DNA of 64,000 nucleotides from Pleodorina starrii (taxonomy: Eukaryota > Chlorophyta > Chlorophyceae > Chlamydomonadales > Volvocaceae), in contig BRXU01000001.1 in NCBI GenBank assembly GCA_030267565.1, positions 6,200,001 through 6,264,000 of the forward strand, given 5' to 3'. The notes beneath the pieces were generated by a model. The model was not told the origin of the DNA, made no database searches, and was given only the letters and a program-made list of their open reading frames with translations. Shown here in pieces: positions 26,101 through 37,522 of the stretch. Each line of letters begins with the position of its first letter. Position 1 is the first letter of the stretch. Position numbers and translations under genes: made by a program.

Positions 26101-27364
26101 AACCGACTCAAGCTGTCGTACGACGGCTCCACTGGCAATTACACGTTCGACGGTTGGGAGGATGACCAACTGGCGATGGGGCGCGTCATGCCAGACGCTG
26201 TCACGCTGCCCAACGGAAAAGTGGTTATCCTCAACGGTGCCAACGTAAGTTCGTTAGGGGGTTGGTATTTAGCACTCGTACCAATTTCGGTATCCTCAGT
26301 TTATGTCCGTATGTTGCAAAGACGCGGTTGGCGCTTGTTCTAAACTTCCTTGCTTTCCTTTCCGCTTGCCTGCCTTGCAGACTGGCCTCGCAGGCGATTC
26401 AGCGTCCGGCGGCGACAGTCGTGCAAACTTCCCGATATTGTTCGCGGAGCTGTACGACCCAGATCAGCCGTACGGATCTCGCGTCAGCCAGCTGGGCTTC
26501 ACCCAGATCCCGCGCATGTACCACTCAACCGCTTGCCTAACCACCAACGGAACGGTCATCGTGGCGGGTTGCGACCGTTGCTACAAGTACAATGTACGAC
26601 AGGGCTGGACCTTCACGCCGTCGCCCACCTCCAAGGCCGAGTACCGCGTCGAGATCTTCTCGCCGCCGTACTTTTTCATGGCGGCGCAAAAGCCCTCCAT
26701 TGTGTCGTACGAAAGCAACATCATGTCGTACAACTCGCCCTTCAAGCTCACGTACGACTTTCCCAGCTACGTGGGTCGGGGCATGAAGGGCAACGGAGGG
26801 TACGGCGCCATCCGCGTCACGCGTGCCGTACTGGTGGCGCCGTGCAGCGTCACTCATTCGTACAACACGCACCAGCGGTTGGTCGGACTGCGCATCGCCC
26901 AGGACAACACCGTCACCACCACTCTGACGCTCCGGGGTCCCCCGGACGTCAACATAGCGCCTCCCGGGATGTACATGCTGTTCCTGCTCAACGGGGACGT
27001 CTACTCCAGCGCCATCTGGATTCAATTGCAGCGGACTCCGCCGCCGCCGGTATCTTCGCCGAGCGACGGCGACGAGGACACGAGCGGCGACGACGGCGTG
27101 TCCAACGAGCGAAAGTCGCGGCCGCCGCCGCGGCCGCAACCTCCGTCGCCGGAGCTAGGTATGACGTCGCCGTCGCCGTCGCCGTCGCCTCATCCGAGCG
27201 GGGAGCCTCCCGCAAAGGGAGACTACGAGCCGTGGTTTGATTGGGTTGCCGATGCGGCGCCGCCGGCAGCCGCCGTCGAGTCGAGCGGCGACGGCGCGGA
27301 CGGCGGCTCGTCGGACTGGGGCGGCTACGAGGGCGACGGGTACGGGTCGACCGTTGAGGGGTAG
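20119..27364 (+). CDS. Secreted glyoxal-oxidase-like copper radical oxidase with giant SPPP (hydroxyproline-rich type) region
   Basis: Five exons (20119-24707, 25064-25232, 25539-25733, 26026-26244, 26381-27364) join in consistent phase to 2051 residues. I start at the ATG at 20119 because it opens a signal peptide (WLAVLLTAVVLSVTAL); an upstream in-frame ATG lies at 19990. From about residue 125 to 1400 the protein is almost entirely (S/R)PPPxP repeats, a substrate for prolyl hydroxylation and O-glycosylation in algal cell walls. The rest is a complete galactose/glyoxal-oxidase fold with kelch-like repeats (LLPDGKVLIMGG, LPSGLLFTFAGR, LPNGKVVILNGA). Copper and radical residues can be placed by analogy: Cys in LFCCGHT (about 1475), Tyr in WYPSATLLPDG (1531), Tyr-His in RMYHST (1771-1772) and a His near THSYNTHQR (about 1883). 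A Pro/Asp-rich tail ends the protein. These enzymes oxidise small aldehydes or sugars to make hydrogen peroxide outside the cell; the substrate here is unknown. The domain call is strong. Confidence 0.87.
20500..23965 (+). repeat. Coding minisatellite for SPPP/RPPP repeats
   Basis: Tandem 9-18-base units such as ccaccgccctcccc and ccctctccccctcc code the Pro-rich region of the oxidase. T is so rare that one other forward frame and the reverse strand also lack stops across most of the tract. Higher-order blocks ending in SPRPPPPPSP recur about every 40-60 residues, which suggests unequal exchange. A poly-C run lies near 23550-23563. Confidence 0.85.
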
Positions 27365-27759
27365 AAATGAACAGGTCTTTCAAGCACACGCCGATCCAGG
27401 AGTACATGCATGTATGAACGGATGAGAGGATCGTCGCTGCATGACGCAGGCTCTGGAGGACACCGCGAGGCCACGCGAGTTCCGGGGACGTTCTGCGTCC
27501 TGCGTTGGTCTTGGACGCTGCTGTGTGTGGGACGGAGGTGTCGAGGACACCGCCTCCGATCTGATGCGCCTCTGATGCGAATGCGGCACCGGGTCCACAA
27601 CAGTCATCGTCCTCAGCCGCAGGCCAAAGTTGCAACCCGGGGGGCTCTGGGCGGGGGTTTACCTGTGGCTCGTACTGTTTACTCCTCTGCGGCACACTTT
27701 ATTTCCACAGTTAGCTCTCATCATGAACGTTGGGAAAGCGTGCTTGCTGGCGCGGTATG

Positions 27760-27764
27760 TAAAG
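27760..27764 (+). terminator. TGTAA polyadenylation signal candidate for the oxidase gene
   Basis: TGTAA lies about 395 bases after the stop at 27364 and is the first clear match on this strand. Confidence 0.45.
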
Positions 27765-29761
27765 GCAGGACAGGAGCTACCGTAGAACCCTAATTAGGGA
27801 CAGGGCACAGACAGTTGCGCGCGTGGTTATTAAGCCCGGGAGGCAAGGTCAAGGTCAAGGTGAAGGCCCATGCGCGTAGGTTCCTGGGCGGCAGTAGTTG
27901 GGGTGCGCAGTGTGTTGCACTGCCCCAGCACTTGTCATCAGCAACGGGACCGGATTCGATCGGGGACCCCGAGTTGCGGCCGTCTTTTTAGGAAATGTGG
28001 TGATGTGGGATACATTCCGGACATCCCCCGATTAGCACATGCAACGGCCGAGGGACGTAGGCAGCCGCTTTAGGCCATCATTAGAAGGCCGCAAGTCGCT
28101 GCGGGTACATGGTGATGGGGAGGGACGGCGCAGTGCGCTTGTAGGATGGGTGCTGAGCAAGTGCATGTAGGCCAGATGTATATGATGGATGCGGGGCGGA
28201 CACCCCAAGGAGAGAGCGTATGACACGCAGCGGCCTGTATGTAGCTTGTGTGTGTGTGTGGTTGGGTGCGGAGAGAGGGTGGCTGGGGGACAGGGGGCTG
28301 GGGCCGAGGCTGAGCCTCCAGGCAGCTGGTTCCCCGCATCTCCCCGCGCACACGCCCGGCGCCCTGCTAGAATATTGGAAGCACTGTGTTGCACGGGCTG
28401 CATTTCCAACCTGACAGTCTTTCTCTTGAAGTCCAGGCGCGGCCTCCGGGGCCCAGCCGCTCAGGAACTGATGCTCGAGGCCTGGCTTTCTCTTCCATCC
28501 CTTCTGTATCCCTTTTCCTTGCTTGTTTTTTCTTGCTTATTTTCACGTGGGTGCAGTTGGTACTGCCAACGTCCACGCAACCGCTTACAACTGCCCCCAA
28601 TTGGTTTTAGATAGATGCTTAAAAGGTGAATGGGTGACCATTTTATGTGGGTGGTGCAGGCTGGCAGGCAGGCAGGGGCTGGCGTGTTGGGTTTGCGAAT
28701 TGACGTCGAGTGCTTAGATGCCAGATTCCATGGCCCCCAGCATTTCCGATGGACACTCGTGGACGAGTTCGTTCCGGAGACCGCGGGATGCCACGGACAC
28801 ACCAGCATATGCCTTTGTTGACTGAGTGGCAGAGATGGCGTGCGCGTGTGCCTGCGCGTGTGTGTGTGCCTGCGTATGTGTGTGCATGCGAAGTGCTCTG
28901 TAAGTACTTCCTCAGATTTTCAGGCGTGTCGGACGCATGCCTGGGAACCCCTCTGGATGGATATCTTAGGATTCACACAGACTGAGCACTGCAGGCGGAG
29001 CGATGCGTTGATCGATGAGTTCGTTCGGCCCTAGCGCAGGTGTTCTAGCGTTCGTTGTATGCCCGTACGGATGGAACTAGCTGCGGGTACGAGCACGAAT
29101 ACGGCATACCGTAATAGCACGAGACGGGTGTACGAAACGTTTGTTGTCGGGTTTCGTCCTTGAAGGGGTTGGTTTCCACATTTCATGGATGCACACAGAC
29201 GCACGTGAACGCGGAGACCTGGTGTCAAGCAGCCGGGTATCTTGACTAGATGATGATGTTGATGATGTTGACGTTGATGGTGTTGATTCTGAATGTGCAT
29301 ATATAACGGTTCCACCGTCCTGACGGCCTCCCACAGCGCCACCACAGCCGGTGAGCGAACGGCAGTTGGCGGCAGGCGGCTTTGTGTCCACTGCGGCGGT
29401 GCGTGCGCCCGGACCGTGGGAAAATGTAACGGAATACAAAGTACAGATACAGTTACAAGTACAAATTTCGCGTGAGAGCGGGGCCGTAAGAGAGGGGCGC
29501 TTCGGTATATACAGGTAGCACGCATATCGTGCCTTGCCCCGTGTCATAATGCGACCACGGCCTGGGGACACCGGAAGTAAGCACTCGTCAACGAAACTTT
29601 GCTCTACGCGTTGCTGCGGTTCCTATAGCGATCAGCGACATGTATAGATCCGAAATGGGCCAATCTAACAGCTCGCAGCAGCAGTACGCTCGATACACAT
29701 TGCGCTTTCAACGAAACGAACAACACTCTGGGAACGGCCAGGCCTTAATGGCGCGAAATCC

Positions 29762-29805
29762 CTTCATGGCCACTTCATGGCCACTTCATGGCCTCTTCAT
29801 GGCCA
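29762..29805. repeat. Four copies of the 11-mer cttcatggcca
   Basis: Four adjacent copies, one with a single change (cttcatggcct). Confidence 0.85.
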
Positions 29806-30508
29806 GTATATGCCGCCGCCATGAAGATGTTTGGGTACCGGCATGAAGGGTGGTCGTCGGCATGAACAGGGTGAGCCACTTCATACGGCAGCAACCGTCT
29901 TAATAACGAAACCAAGTTCGCCATGAAGACCGGCGGTCCTTTGCCCCTCTTCATTGTCCACAAGCGAAATATGCTTGATAGTATATGCAGGAACAGTTTG
30001 GAGACTACTTCTAACTTAATGGCAGTCAAACCGCTCTAAAGGGCAAAATATGGCCTTACGGTGTGCCCTAAAGGTCCAACCGCCCTAGGACTTTTGTACT
30101 TCGGTAACAAGTAGTGCATGCAAATACTCCAGCTTAGCAGGGTGTAGGTTTCCTCACGTTAGTTGGCCATGGTTGCCCTCCTCCAGCGTTCATAGCGAAG
30201 GTCGCTTTTTACAGTATAGTTTCCAGGCTATTAATATAAACAATTTTGACTGTACTGGCGAATACTGCAGCAGCTGCAGAAGCAACTTTGCGGGAATGGT
30301 TGTGCAGCTTGCCGCGGGCATAGCGCAAACGTCCGCATGCCGCATGCAGGGTTGAAGGGTTCTCCTATCTGCTTGCGTGGGCTATTGCAAGGAGCTGGCC
30401 GGGCACTGTGCTGCAAAGGTGCGACGGGTTCGCAAGCGAGTTAGTTGTGCAGCTTTGTCACACCCCAAGCACCCGACAGCGCTCCCTTTCCCTTCCCCGG
30501 GGCCAGCA

Positions 30509-30735
30509 GATCTGCCCTGTCGGGATTCGGGTGCGGGTCTGGGCGCCAGTTGCGGGTGCATCTGTTCTGAGGGAGCGGGTTATGCACCTGGGGCCGGGGA
30601 TCTGTCCCGTCGGGGTTCGGGTGCGGATCTGGGCGCCAGTTGCTGGTGCGTCTGTTCTGAGGGAGCGGGCTGCACGCCCGGGACCAACGGCCCCGTCGGG
30701 GTTCGGCTGCGCGTCTGGGCGCCAGTTGCAGGCGT
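30509..30735. repeat. 90-bp tandem repeat, about 2.5 copies
   Basis: Copies begin at 30509 and 30599 (gatctgYccYgtcggg) with a partial third from about 30688. Each contains gggcgccagttgc and tctgttctgagggagcggg. The 90-bp period keeps a forward frame open (repeat motif WAPVAGASVLRER), but there is no start or splice context that makes it a gene. Confidence 0.75.
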
Positions 30736-31067
30736 GCTTCCTGCGGGGTTCCGGGTCTGGTGCCCGGGGCCGGTGGCGTCCATAGTCGGTTGTCAGGCCT
30801 TTCCCGGGTTTGCGCCGGAGAACTCCCTTTCTTTCGCGCCGTGCAGCTGCAGGCAAGCAGGCAGGGGTGTGATGCCTGCTTGCCTGCTTTCGCCCTTGCC
30901 TTTATCACCATTGCGCCGGTTGCTTTAACCCCCTTCCCTGCTGCCCATTGCTGCCGTACACGAGGCCAGGGCGCGCGCGGGCAGCAGCAGCTGGCTGGGG
31001 AAGATGTCATGTGCGGCGCAACCTTACTCTCTGAGAACCACGGAGGCAACGAGTACACATGGTGATA

Positions 31068-33293
31068 GGCCCATGGGCCGAGTCTGGGCCCATGGGCCGA
31101 GGCTGGGCCCATGGGTCGAGGCTGGGCCCACGGGCCGAGGCTGGGCCCATGGGCCGAGGCTGGGCCCATGGGCCGAGGCTGGGCCCATGGGTCGAGGCTG
31201 GGCCCATGGGCCGAGGCTGGGCCCATGGGTCGAGGCTGGGCCCATGGGCCGAGGCTGGGCCCATGGGTCGAGGCTGGGCCCATGGGCCGAGGCTGGGCCC
31301 ACGGGCCGAGGCTGGGCCCATGGGCCGAGGCTGGGCCCATGGGTCGAGGCTGGGCCCATGGGCCGAGGCTGGGCCCATGGGCCGAGGCTGGGCCCATGGG
31401 TCGAGGTTGGGCCCATGGGTCGATGCTGTGCTCATGGGCCGAGACTGGGCCCATGGGTCAAGGTTGGGCCCATGGGCCGAGGCTGGGCCCATGGGTCGAG
31501 GCTGGGCCCATGGGCCGATGCTGGGCCCATGGGCCGATGCTGGGCCCATGGGCCGATGCTGGGCCCATGGGTCGAGGCTGGGCCCAAGGGTTGAGGCTGG
31601 GCCCATGGGTCGATGCTGGGCCCAAGGGTCGAGGCTGGGCCCATGGGTCGAGGCTGGGCCCACGGGTCGAGGCTGGGCCCATGGGCCGAGGCTGGGCACA
31701 TGGGTCGAGGCTGGGCACATGGGTCGAGGCTGGGCCCATGGGTCGAGGCTGGGCCCATGGGTCGAGGCTGGGCCCATGGGTCGAGGCTGGGCCCATGGGC
31801 CGAGACTGGGACCATGGGTCGAGGCTGGGCACATGGGTCGAGGTTGGGCCTATGGGTCGAGGTTGGGCCTATGGGTCGAGGCTGGGCCCATGGGTCTAGG
31901 CTGGGCCCATGGGCCGAGGCTGGGCCCATGGGCCGAGGCTGGGCCCATGGGCCGAGGCTGGGCCCATGGGCCAAGGCTGGGCCCATGGGTCGAGGCTGGG
32001 CCCATGGGTCGAGGCTGGGCCCATAGGTCGAGGCTGGGCCCATAGGTCGAGGCTGGGTCCATGGGCGGAGGCTGGGACCATGGGCCGAGACTGGCCCCAT
32101 GGGTCGAGGCTGGGCCAATAGGTCGAGGCTGGGCCCATGGGCGGAGGCTGGGCCGATGGGCCAAGGCTGGGCCCATCGGTCGAGGCTGGGCCCATGGGTC
32201 GAGGTTGGGCCCATGGGTCGATGCTGGGCCCATGGGTCGATGCTGGGCCCATGGGCCGAGACTGGGCCCATGGGTCGAGGTTGGGCCCATGGGCCGAGGC
32301 TGGGCCCATGGGTCGAGGCTGGGCCCATGGGTCGAGGCTGGGCCCATGGGTCGAGGTTGGGCCCATGGGTCCATGCTGGGCCCATGGGCCGAGACTGGGC
32401 CCATGGGTCGAGGTTGGGCCCATGGGCCGAGGCTGGGCCCATGGGTCGAGGCTGGGCCCATGGGCCGATGCTGGGCCCATGGGCCGATGCTGGGCCCATG
32501 GGTCGAGGCTGGGCCCAAGGGTCGAGGCTGGGCCCATGGGTCGATGCTGGGCCCATGGGTCGAGGCTGGGCCCATGGGTCGATGCTGGGCCCAAGGGTCG
32601 AGGCTGGGCACATGGGTCGAGGTTGGGCCTATGGGTCGAGGTTGGGCCTATGGGTCGAGGCTGGGCCCATGGGTCGAGGCTGGGCCCATGGGCCGAGGCT
32701 GGGCCCATGGGCCGAGGCTGGGCCCATGGGCCGAGGCTGGGCCCATGGGCCGAGGCTGGGCCCATGGGCCAAGGCTGGGCCCATGGGTCGAGGCTGGGCC
32801 CATGGGTCGAGGCTGGGCCCATAGGTCGAGGCTGGGCCCATAGGTCGAGGCTGGGTCCATGGGCGGAGGCTGGGACCATGGGCCGAGACTGGCCCCATGG
32901 GTCGAGGCTGGGACCATAGGTCGAGGCTGGGCCCATGGGCGGAGGCTGGGCCGATGGGCCAAGGCTGGGCCCATCGGTCGAGGCTGGGCCCATGGGTCGA
33001 GGTTGGGCCCATGGGTCGATGCTGGGCCCATGGGTCGAGGCTGGGCCCATGGGCCGAGACTGGGCCCATGGGTCGAGGTTGGGCCCATGGGCCGAGGCTG
33101 TGCCCATGGGTCGATGCTGGGCCCAAGGGTCGAGGCTGGGCACATGGGTCGAGGTTGGGCCTATGGGTCGAGGTTGGGCCTATGGGTCGAGGCTGGGCCC
33201 ATGGGTCGAGGCTGGGCCCATGGGCCGAGGCTGGGCCCATGGGCCGAGGCTGGGCCCATGGGTCGAGGCTGGGCCCATGGGTCGAGGCTGGGC
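31068..33293. repeat. 19-bp satellite array, about 117 copies, with higher-order structure
   Basis: The unit is ctgggcccatgggYcgagg. The C form contains the perfect palindrome GGCCCATGGGCC; the T form breaks it by one base. Variant units (ctgggcacat, ggcggagg, ccaagg, ggttgggccta) recur as ordered blocks at exact multiples of 19: the block at 32053 repeats at 32851 (798 bases, 42 units), and the block at 31825 repeats at 32604 (779, 41 units) and 33136 (532, 28 units). Because 19 is not a multiple of three, every frame on both strands stays open; the long open frames here are artefacts. Confidence 0.95.
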
Positions 33294-33902
33294 GTCAATT
33301 TTATCAGTTAAGCTGTTCTTGCCACTCTTGGGCATTTGGGTCAGTTACTGTTAGTTGGGCGGTTAGAACGCCGGAATGTGAAGCGCGCGAAATGTGAAGG
33401 CCGCTGCTCGCGCGTTGGTGAGCAGCGGACCAGTCTCATTACAGCAGTCGCTGGCCAGTCGTCTACTGGTTGTGGACCGTGGGAACAAGCAAAGAAAAAG
33501 CTTCGAGCCCACATTGACTACTGCCATAGCAAACATGAGCTGTAAACCTCTTGGCCTTCTCCTTTGCATTCAGTCATACCGGTAGTTGCCTTACTAGCTT
33601 ACTCGATCCCGGGGCGCTCCCAGTCGACAAGCGCGGTCAATCCGGAAACGCGCCATTCGAGTCGCGCGCCATTCAGTGCCCATTCTCGCTCCCGGGCGCC
33701 TGTCAAGTGTCAACAGATCACCAACGCTCACCCAACGTGCTGCTGCTTACATCGTGTATCGTGACAATGTCTCAGCACCGCCATGCAACCTGTACCCCAG
33801 CGCTTTTCAGCAAACTCCACGACCTGTACACACCCATGCCTCCACTATAAAGGCATCACCCGTGACGCCGTTCGTTTGTACAAAGCACCAAAAGGAAATC
33901 CT
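33294..33902. other. Intergenic region after the satellite, with 3' end of the next gene
   Basis: Ordinary non-repetitive sequence. On the minus strand TGTAA (plus-strand TTACA at 33747-33751) lies about 155 bases after the stop of the gene at 33903-36024 and fits its polyadenylation signal. Confidence 0.5.
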
Positions 33903-36024
33903 CTATTGCTGCTGTTGCTGTTGCTGTGGCGGGGGCTGCGGCGGCGGTAGAGGTGCCGGCGATGGCGCGGTTGGGGCCTGCAACCCTTGTTGCTGTGTGT
34001 TCTGTTGCTGCGGTGTTGGCGCCGCCGGCTGGTGCTGCTGATGCTGTTGAAACTGCGGCGGCGAAGATGGCGGCGGCGCCGCCGCCGCCCCAGCCGCCGT
34101 CACCGCAGCCTTACGTTGCAGTGGTAAGGGCGGCAGCGACAGCAGCGGCGGGGGCGAGCGGGGCGGCTGAGGGCTGAGAGCGCCGTAGACCGCAGCGGGC
34201 AGGGGCGCAAGCAACGATGGGCTGCGGACGCCGCCGCAGGGTGATGGGAAAGTTGGCTTCATGCTGCCGACGTACGAATACGGCGAGCCCGGTGGCACCA
34301 TGTCGTACTGCTGCTTAGCGATTCCATACGGCGGGTACGAGTACGGGTAGACTGTGCGCGGGAGGGCGGGGCGCAAAGAAAGGAAACATCGGACAAGGCG
34401 GACTGGGACCTTCTGAGCTCTTTGGGGACATGTTGTCGCAAGCCACAGCAGCAACGGCATCAGCAGAAATCTCGTCCCAACCTACCAGTCGCAGGTGACA
34501 GCAGCAACGGCTGCGGGCCCGTCGGCACCGCCCGTGGTCCCGCAGCCGCCGTAGCCGCCACCATGAAGGGCTTGCCGCCACCGCCGCCGCTGCCGGCCAG
34601 CATATTGCCGGCACCCGGGTCAATGTCCAGGACGTCCACCACCTGAATTGGTTACGGAGCGGCGGGATCGGGAGGTGGCAGGGGCCGTGGCGTGGGTTGG
34701 GAAGGGCTAGGAACCAGGGAGCCCGCAAGGGCGGCCACGCCGGGGGTACCGGTAGAAACGTAGATCGATGCACCCACCCATCCCGAGATCCCGCCGCTCC
34801 GCCCGGCGGCAGCCCGTGGGATCAGAGCTGGTCGTAACGCCAACACAGTACCCCACCTGTGACAAGGTGCAATGCCGGTACTGTGATGTACCGTGACGTA
34901 CCATAACATACCGTGACGTGCCGTCGTACCATGACGTACTGTGACGTACCGTTACGTACTGACTGTGGCGTACTGTGACGTGAGAACCGAGCCGGCACGC
35001 GGCACCCCCAGCGACCCTAGTTCTCAACCTCAGTACACATGTGAATGCTAAGGTGCCGCCCGTCATGAAGTCAGGATAGGCATGCCGGCCCCCTGGCTTG
35101 CCCCGAGGTCCCCTGAGCAAGGAACCGCAACTGGATCAACTGGATCAACGTGGCACCGCAGGACCCACCTGTGGCCTCGGCGGCAGCTTGCAGCAAAGCA
35201 GCCACGCGGTCAGCACAATAAGGCCCGCCAAGATGACCAAGCCCGCCGCGGATCCGACAGAGATCAACACGATCTCCAATCTACTCAGCCTGCTACTGCG
35301 TCCGCTGCCGCTGCCGCCGGCTGGCGTGAAGGAACCTGATGCGGTTGCGGCAGCGGCAGCGGCGGAGCGGTCAGCGCCAGGAACGGTTTACAAGGAGAGT
35401 GACTGGACAGACGGCGTTGGAAAGTAGTGTCCGTGTTTTGCGTGCTCCTGACCAGGACCGCCTTGGCGAAACAGCCAGCCGGAATGGTTGCCGACTGATA
35501 GGCATGTCGCACCTGAGACGTAGAGGTCTACTTCCAAAGGCGCCTGCGTGTTTAAGTTGGCGACGACCAGGCATAGCGGGGCGCTGGAGAGCTGAGTGGT
35601 CTGACCCTGGCAAGTGGTTCGAGCCGTACAGGAGAGCGGAGTGAGGGCGGCGGTCGTTGCGGGCAGGCATGGCGTACCGGTCGTCGCGTTGCACGCCTGC
35701 GTGCGACACGGCGGCAGGCAGCAGGGTGGCGAGGCTCTCCAGGGATGCTTCTGGCTGGATGTAAGGTGATGGCGAGAAGCGGAAGCCCGCTCCTGAGCCT
35801 ACCGTGTCTGTCACGTACAGGTAGGCCGAGGCGTTGCCCGCCCACATCTCAAAAGCGAGGGTGTAATACCCGCACAGCGCCAGCTTGCCTTTAGCCGGGA
35901 GGCTGTAAGATGTTATATTGTTACTCGCAGCGGACGCCACTGCAAAGCTGAGAGCGGTGATCCAGAATCGTATTGCGGGCGACATGGCCGGTCGTGTCAT
36001 GGTCTTCAACGGCAAGCTATCCAT
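33903..36024 (-). CDS. Type I membrane protein, CG(F/Y)Y-ectodomain family, member 1
   Basis: Exons 36024-35803, 35696-35513, 35335-35169, 34642-34486 and 34351-33903 join in phase to 392 residues. In-frame ATGs at 36000 and 35985 could also start it. Parts in order: signal peptide (FWITALSFAVASAAS); ectodomain from LCGYYTLAFEMW through PLSCTARTTC to LCLVVANL, with NIT, NAS and NAT glycosylation sites; a Gly/Ser linker; one transmembrane helix (ISVGSAAGLVILAGLIVLTA, about 160-179); juxtamembrane Cys-Cys; and a cytoplasmic tail with VVDVLDIDPGAGN, a Tyr-rich block (YPYSYPPYGIAKQQYDM) and a Pro/Gln-rich end. The apparent frameshift in exon 1 is a 106-base intron whose position matches an intron of member 2. 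I do not recognise the ectodomain. Surface receptor, adhesion protein or wall anchor are all possible. Confidence 0.72.
34876..34982. repeat. TGACGTAC-type minisatellite in intron
   Basis: About ten imperfect copies of ccgtgacgta/ctgtgacgta in the third intron (34643-35168) of membrane-protein gene member 1. Every copy carries a TGACGT-like core. Confidence 0.8.
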
Positions 36025-37522
36025 GGGAGGCTGCTTGTTCCAGCCGGAGTTGAGTAGGTGACATAAACTGTTTTAATTATATGTAGTTTTGTGCGGTAGC
36101 CCCATTTCGGCACTGGTCATCAACGCGAGAGGCGAACTGTGAGCACAGTATTATAGACATGTAACCCAGTTGCATAGATACACGCATCGATGTCGAAGAA
36201 GGCATTTTGTCAGCCTTTTCGACGTTGTGCGCGAAGTAGACAAACAATTAATCATCGCTCCACCGGCTACGTCACACTTTTAGTGCAGAAGAATTTGGGC
36301 GTCGAAAAGCAACGGCATAGAAATCCTACGGCAGGGCAAAACATCTTGGCTTGCTACTGACCTGATACTGTGCGGCTTCAGCTCTTGCAACCGCCCACAG
36401 TCCAACGACCCGACGTGCCGTATACAACGACTCCGCCCCCACTGTGCATGACACGCTCTCGACGCCATGCCATCATTCCCACTCTCTGTGCATCGCTCTG
36501 GGGGCTATGGTCAATATACACGTTAAGCGTCAAGTGGAAACGAGAGAGGTGAGTGACACCATACCCTAGGTCGCCGCAAGCGCTTCGGGTGCAGCATGTG
36601 GTTGCATGCGTACAACCCAAACCTGCCCCAGCTCATGTCCTGTAACAATTCAAGTTCAAGTGGCCACGAACAACCGAGCGAGTTGGCTTCCCTAAAGGGG
36701 GACGGCCGGCCTTCAACCTAGCCCTCACCGACCCATGTCCCGCTGCATGAAACCCCCCCCTCCGTGCACAGGCGCACGCCACCTGCCGCAGCACCGTTGC
36801 CGCCCCGTCAAGGCCCCGCCAAAGCTGTGGCACAAACACCCAACGTACGCCTGCAACGCCGAGGAACATCCTCACAGCTCCCGGCGCAGTCAAGATCTCC
36901 AATCTACTCAGCCTGCTACTGCATCCATGCGCTCCACGCGTTCATTGGCGGATTTACTCCCATCGCTCTGGGTGGGCACTGGGCAGGGCACGGAACGACG
37001 GAGGCACCTCGCCCTGCGATCCGTGACCTGCCACGGAGACACAGACGACCCCCAAAGGCCACCACTTGCTGCTAAAGCTCAGCTTTGGAAATGACACAGG
37101 TCCATATGTACACGCACGCACATATACACATACACAGGTAGCCGCGCGCGGGGCCTACCGGTATCAGCCAGTAAGCGCCGCCCTCGGTTGACATTCCGCA
37201 AGGTGGAGCCCGCTCCTGCCCGCTCAACGGCTCAAGCATGATAAAGCACGAGACCCAAAAATAACGCCGGTAACGCCGACTGTGACGACTCAAACCCTGT
37301 ATGTATCGTAATTGTTGCCGAGGAGCCTTCCGGGGGCACTAGGCATTGGGCACCACCCTGGAGCCTCACGCCAGCCCACCCATTCTGGGGACCTTGCCGG
37401 AATTGGCAACCCGCCCACCCTCGCTGCCCGATCGTTGCCTAAACAGGCTTCCCGAGCTCCCGTCCGCAGCTAACAATAATCACCCAGCAAGGACAGGGCA
37501 ATGGGGCCTCTCTCCAGGGCCC
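36025..37522. other. Intergenic region between membrane-protein genes 1 and 2
   Basis: It contains the transmembrane-exon relic described separately. I see nothing else gene-like in it. Confidence 0.5.
36770..36925 (-). pseudogene. Relic of a transmembrane exon of the CG(F/Y)Y family
   Basis: Bases 36894-36922 are identical over 29 positions to 35271-35299, which lie in the transmembrane exon of member 1. On the minus strand the copy keeps the same frame (SSRLSRLEI) and then runs into a hydrophobic stretch (FLGVAGVRWVFVPQLW), much diverged from the intact helix. No ectodomain or tail exon could be found on either side. It is most simply a decayed partial duplication. Confidence 0.5.

Larger units (their letters stand above)
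27365..31067. other. Repeat-rich intergenic region
   Basis: No supported gene. It contains GT-rich simple sequence near 28245-28265 and 28840-28885, an 11-bp repeat (29762-29805) and a 90-bp tandem repeat (30509-30735). It leads directly into the 19-bp satellite. Confidence 0.5.

Noticed and set aside
31068..33293. CRISPR-like array
   Set aside because: Units are directly adjacent with no unique spacers, and the genome is eukaryotic.
31007..33397. Many overlapping open frames of 150-415 codons on both strands
   Set aside because: They are artefacts of a 19-bp repeat without stops in any frame; the peptides are simple repeats such as GPRLGPWAEA.
35513..36024. Frameshift or pseudogene in membrane-protein gene member 1
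   Set aside because: A 106-base GT-AG intron at 35802-35697 restores the frame, and its position matches an intron of member 2.
36633..36902. Minus-strand open frame between membrane-protein genes as a separate gene
   Set aside because: Its only recognisable part is the duplicated transmembrane-exon piece; the rest is diverged and lacks partners.
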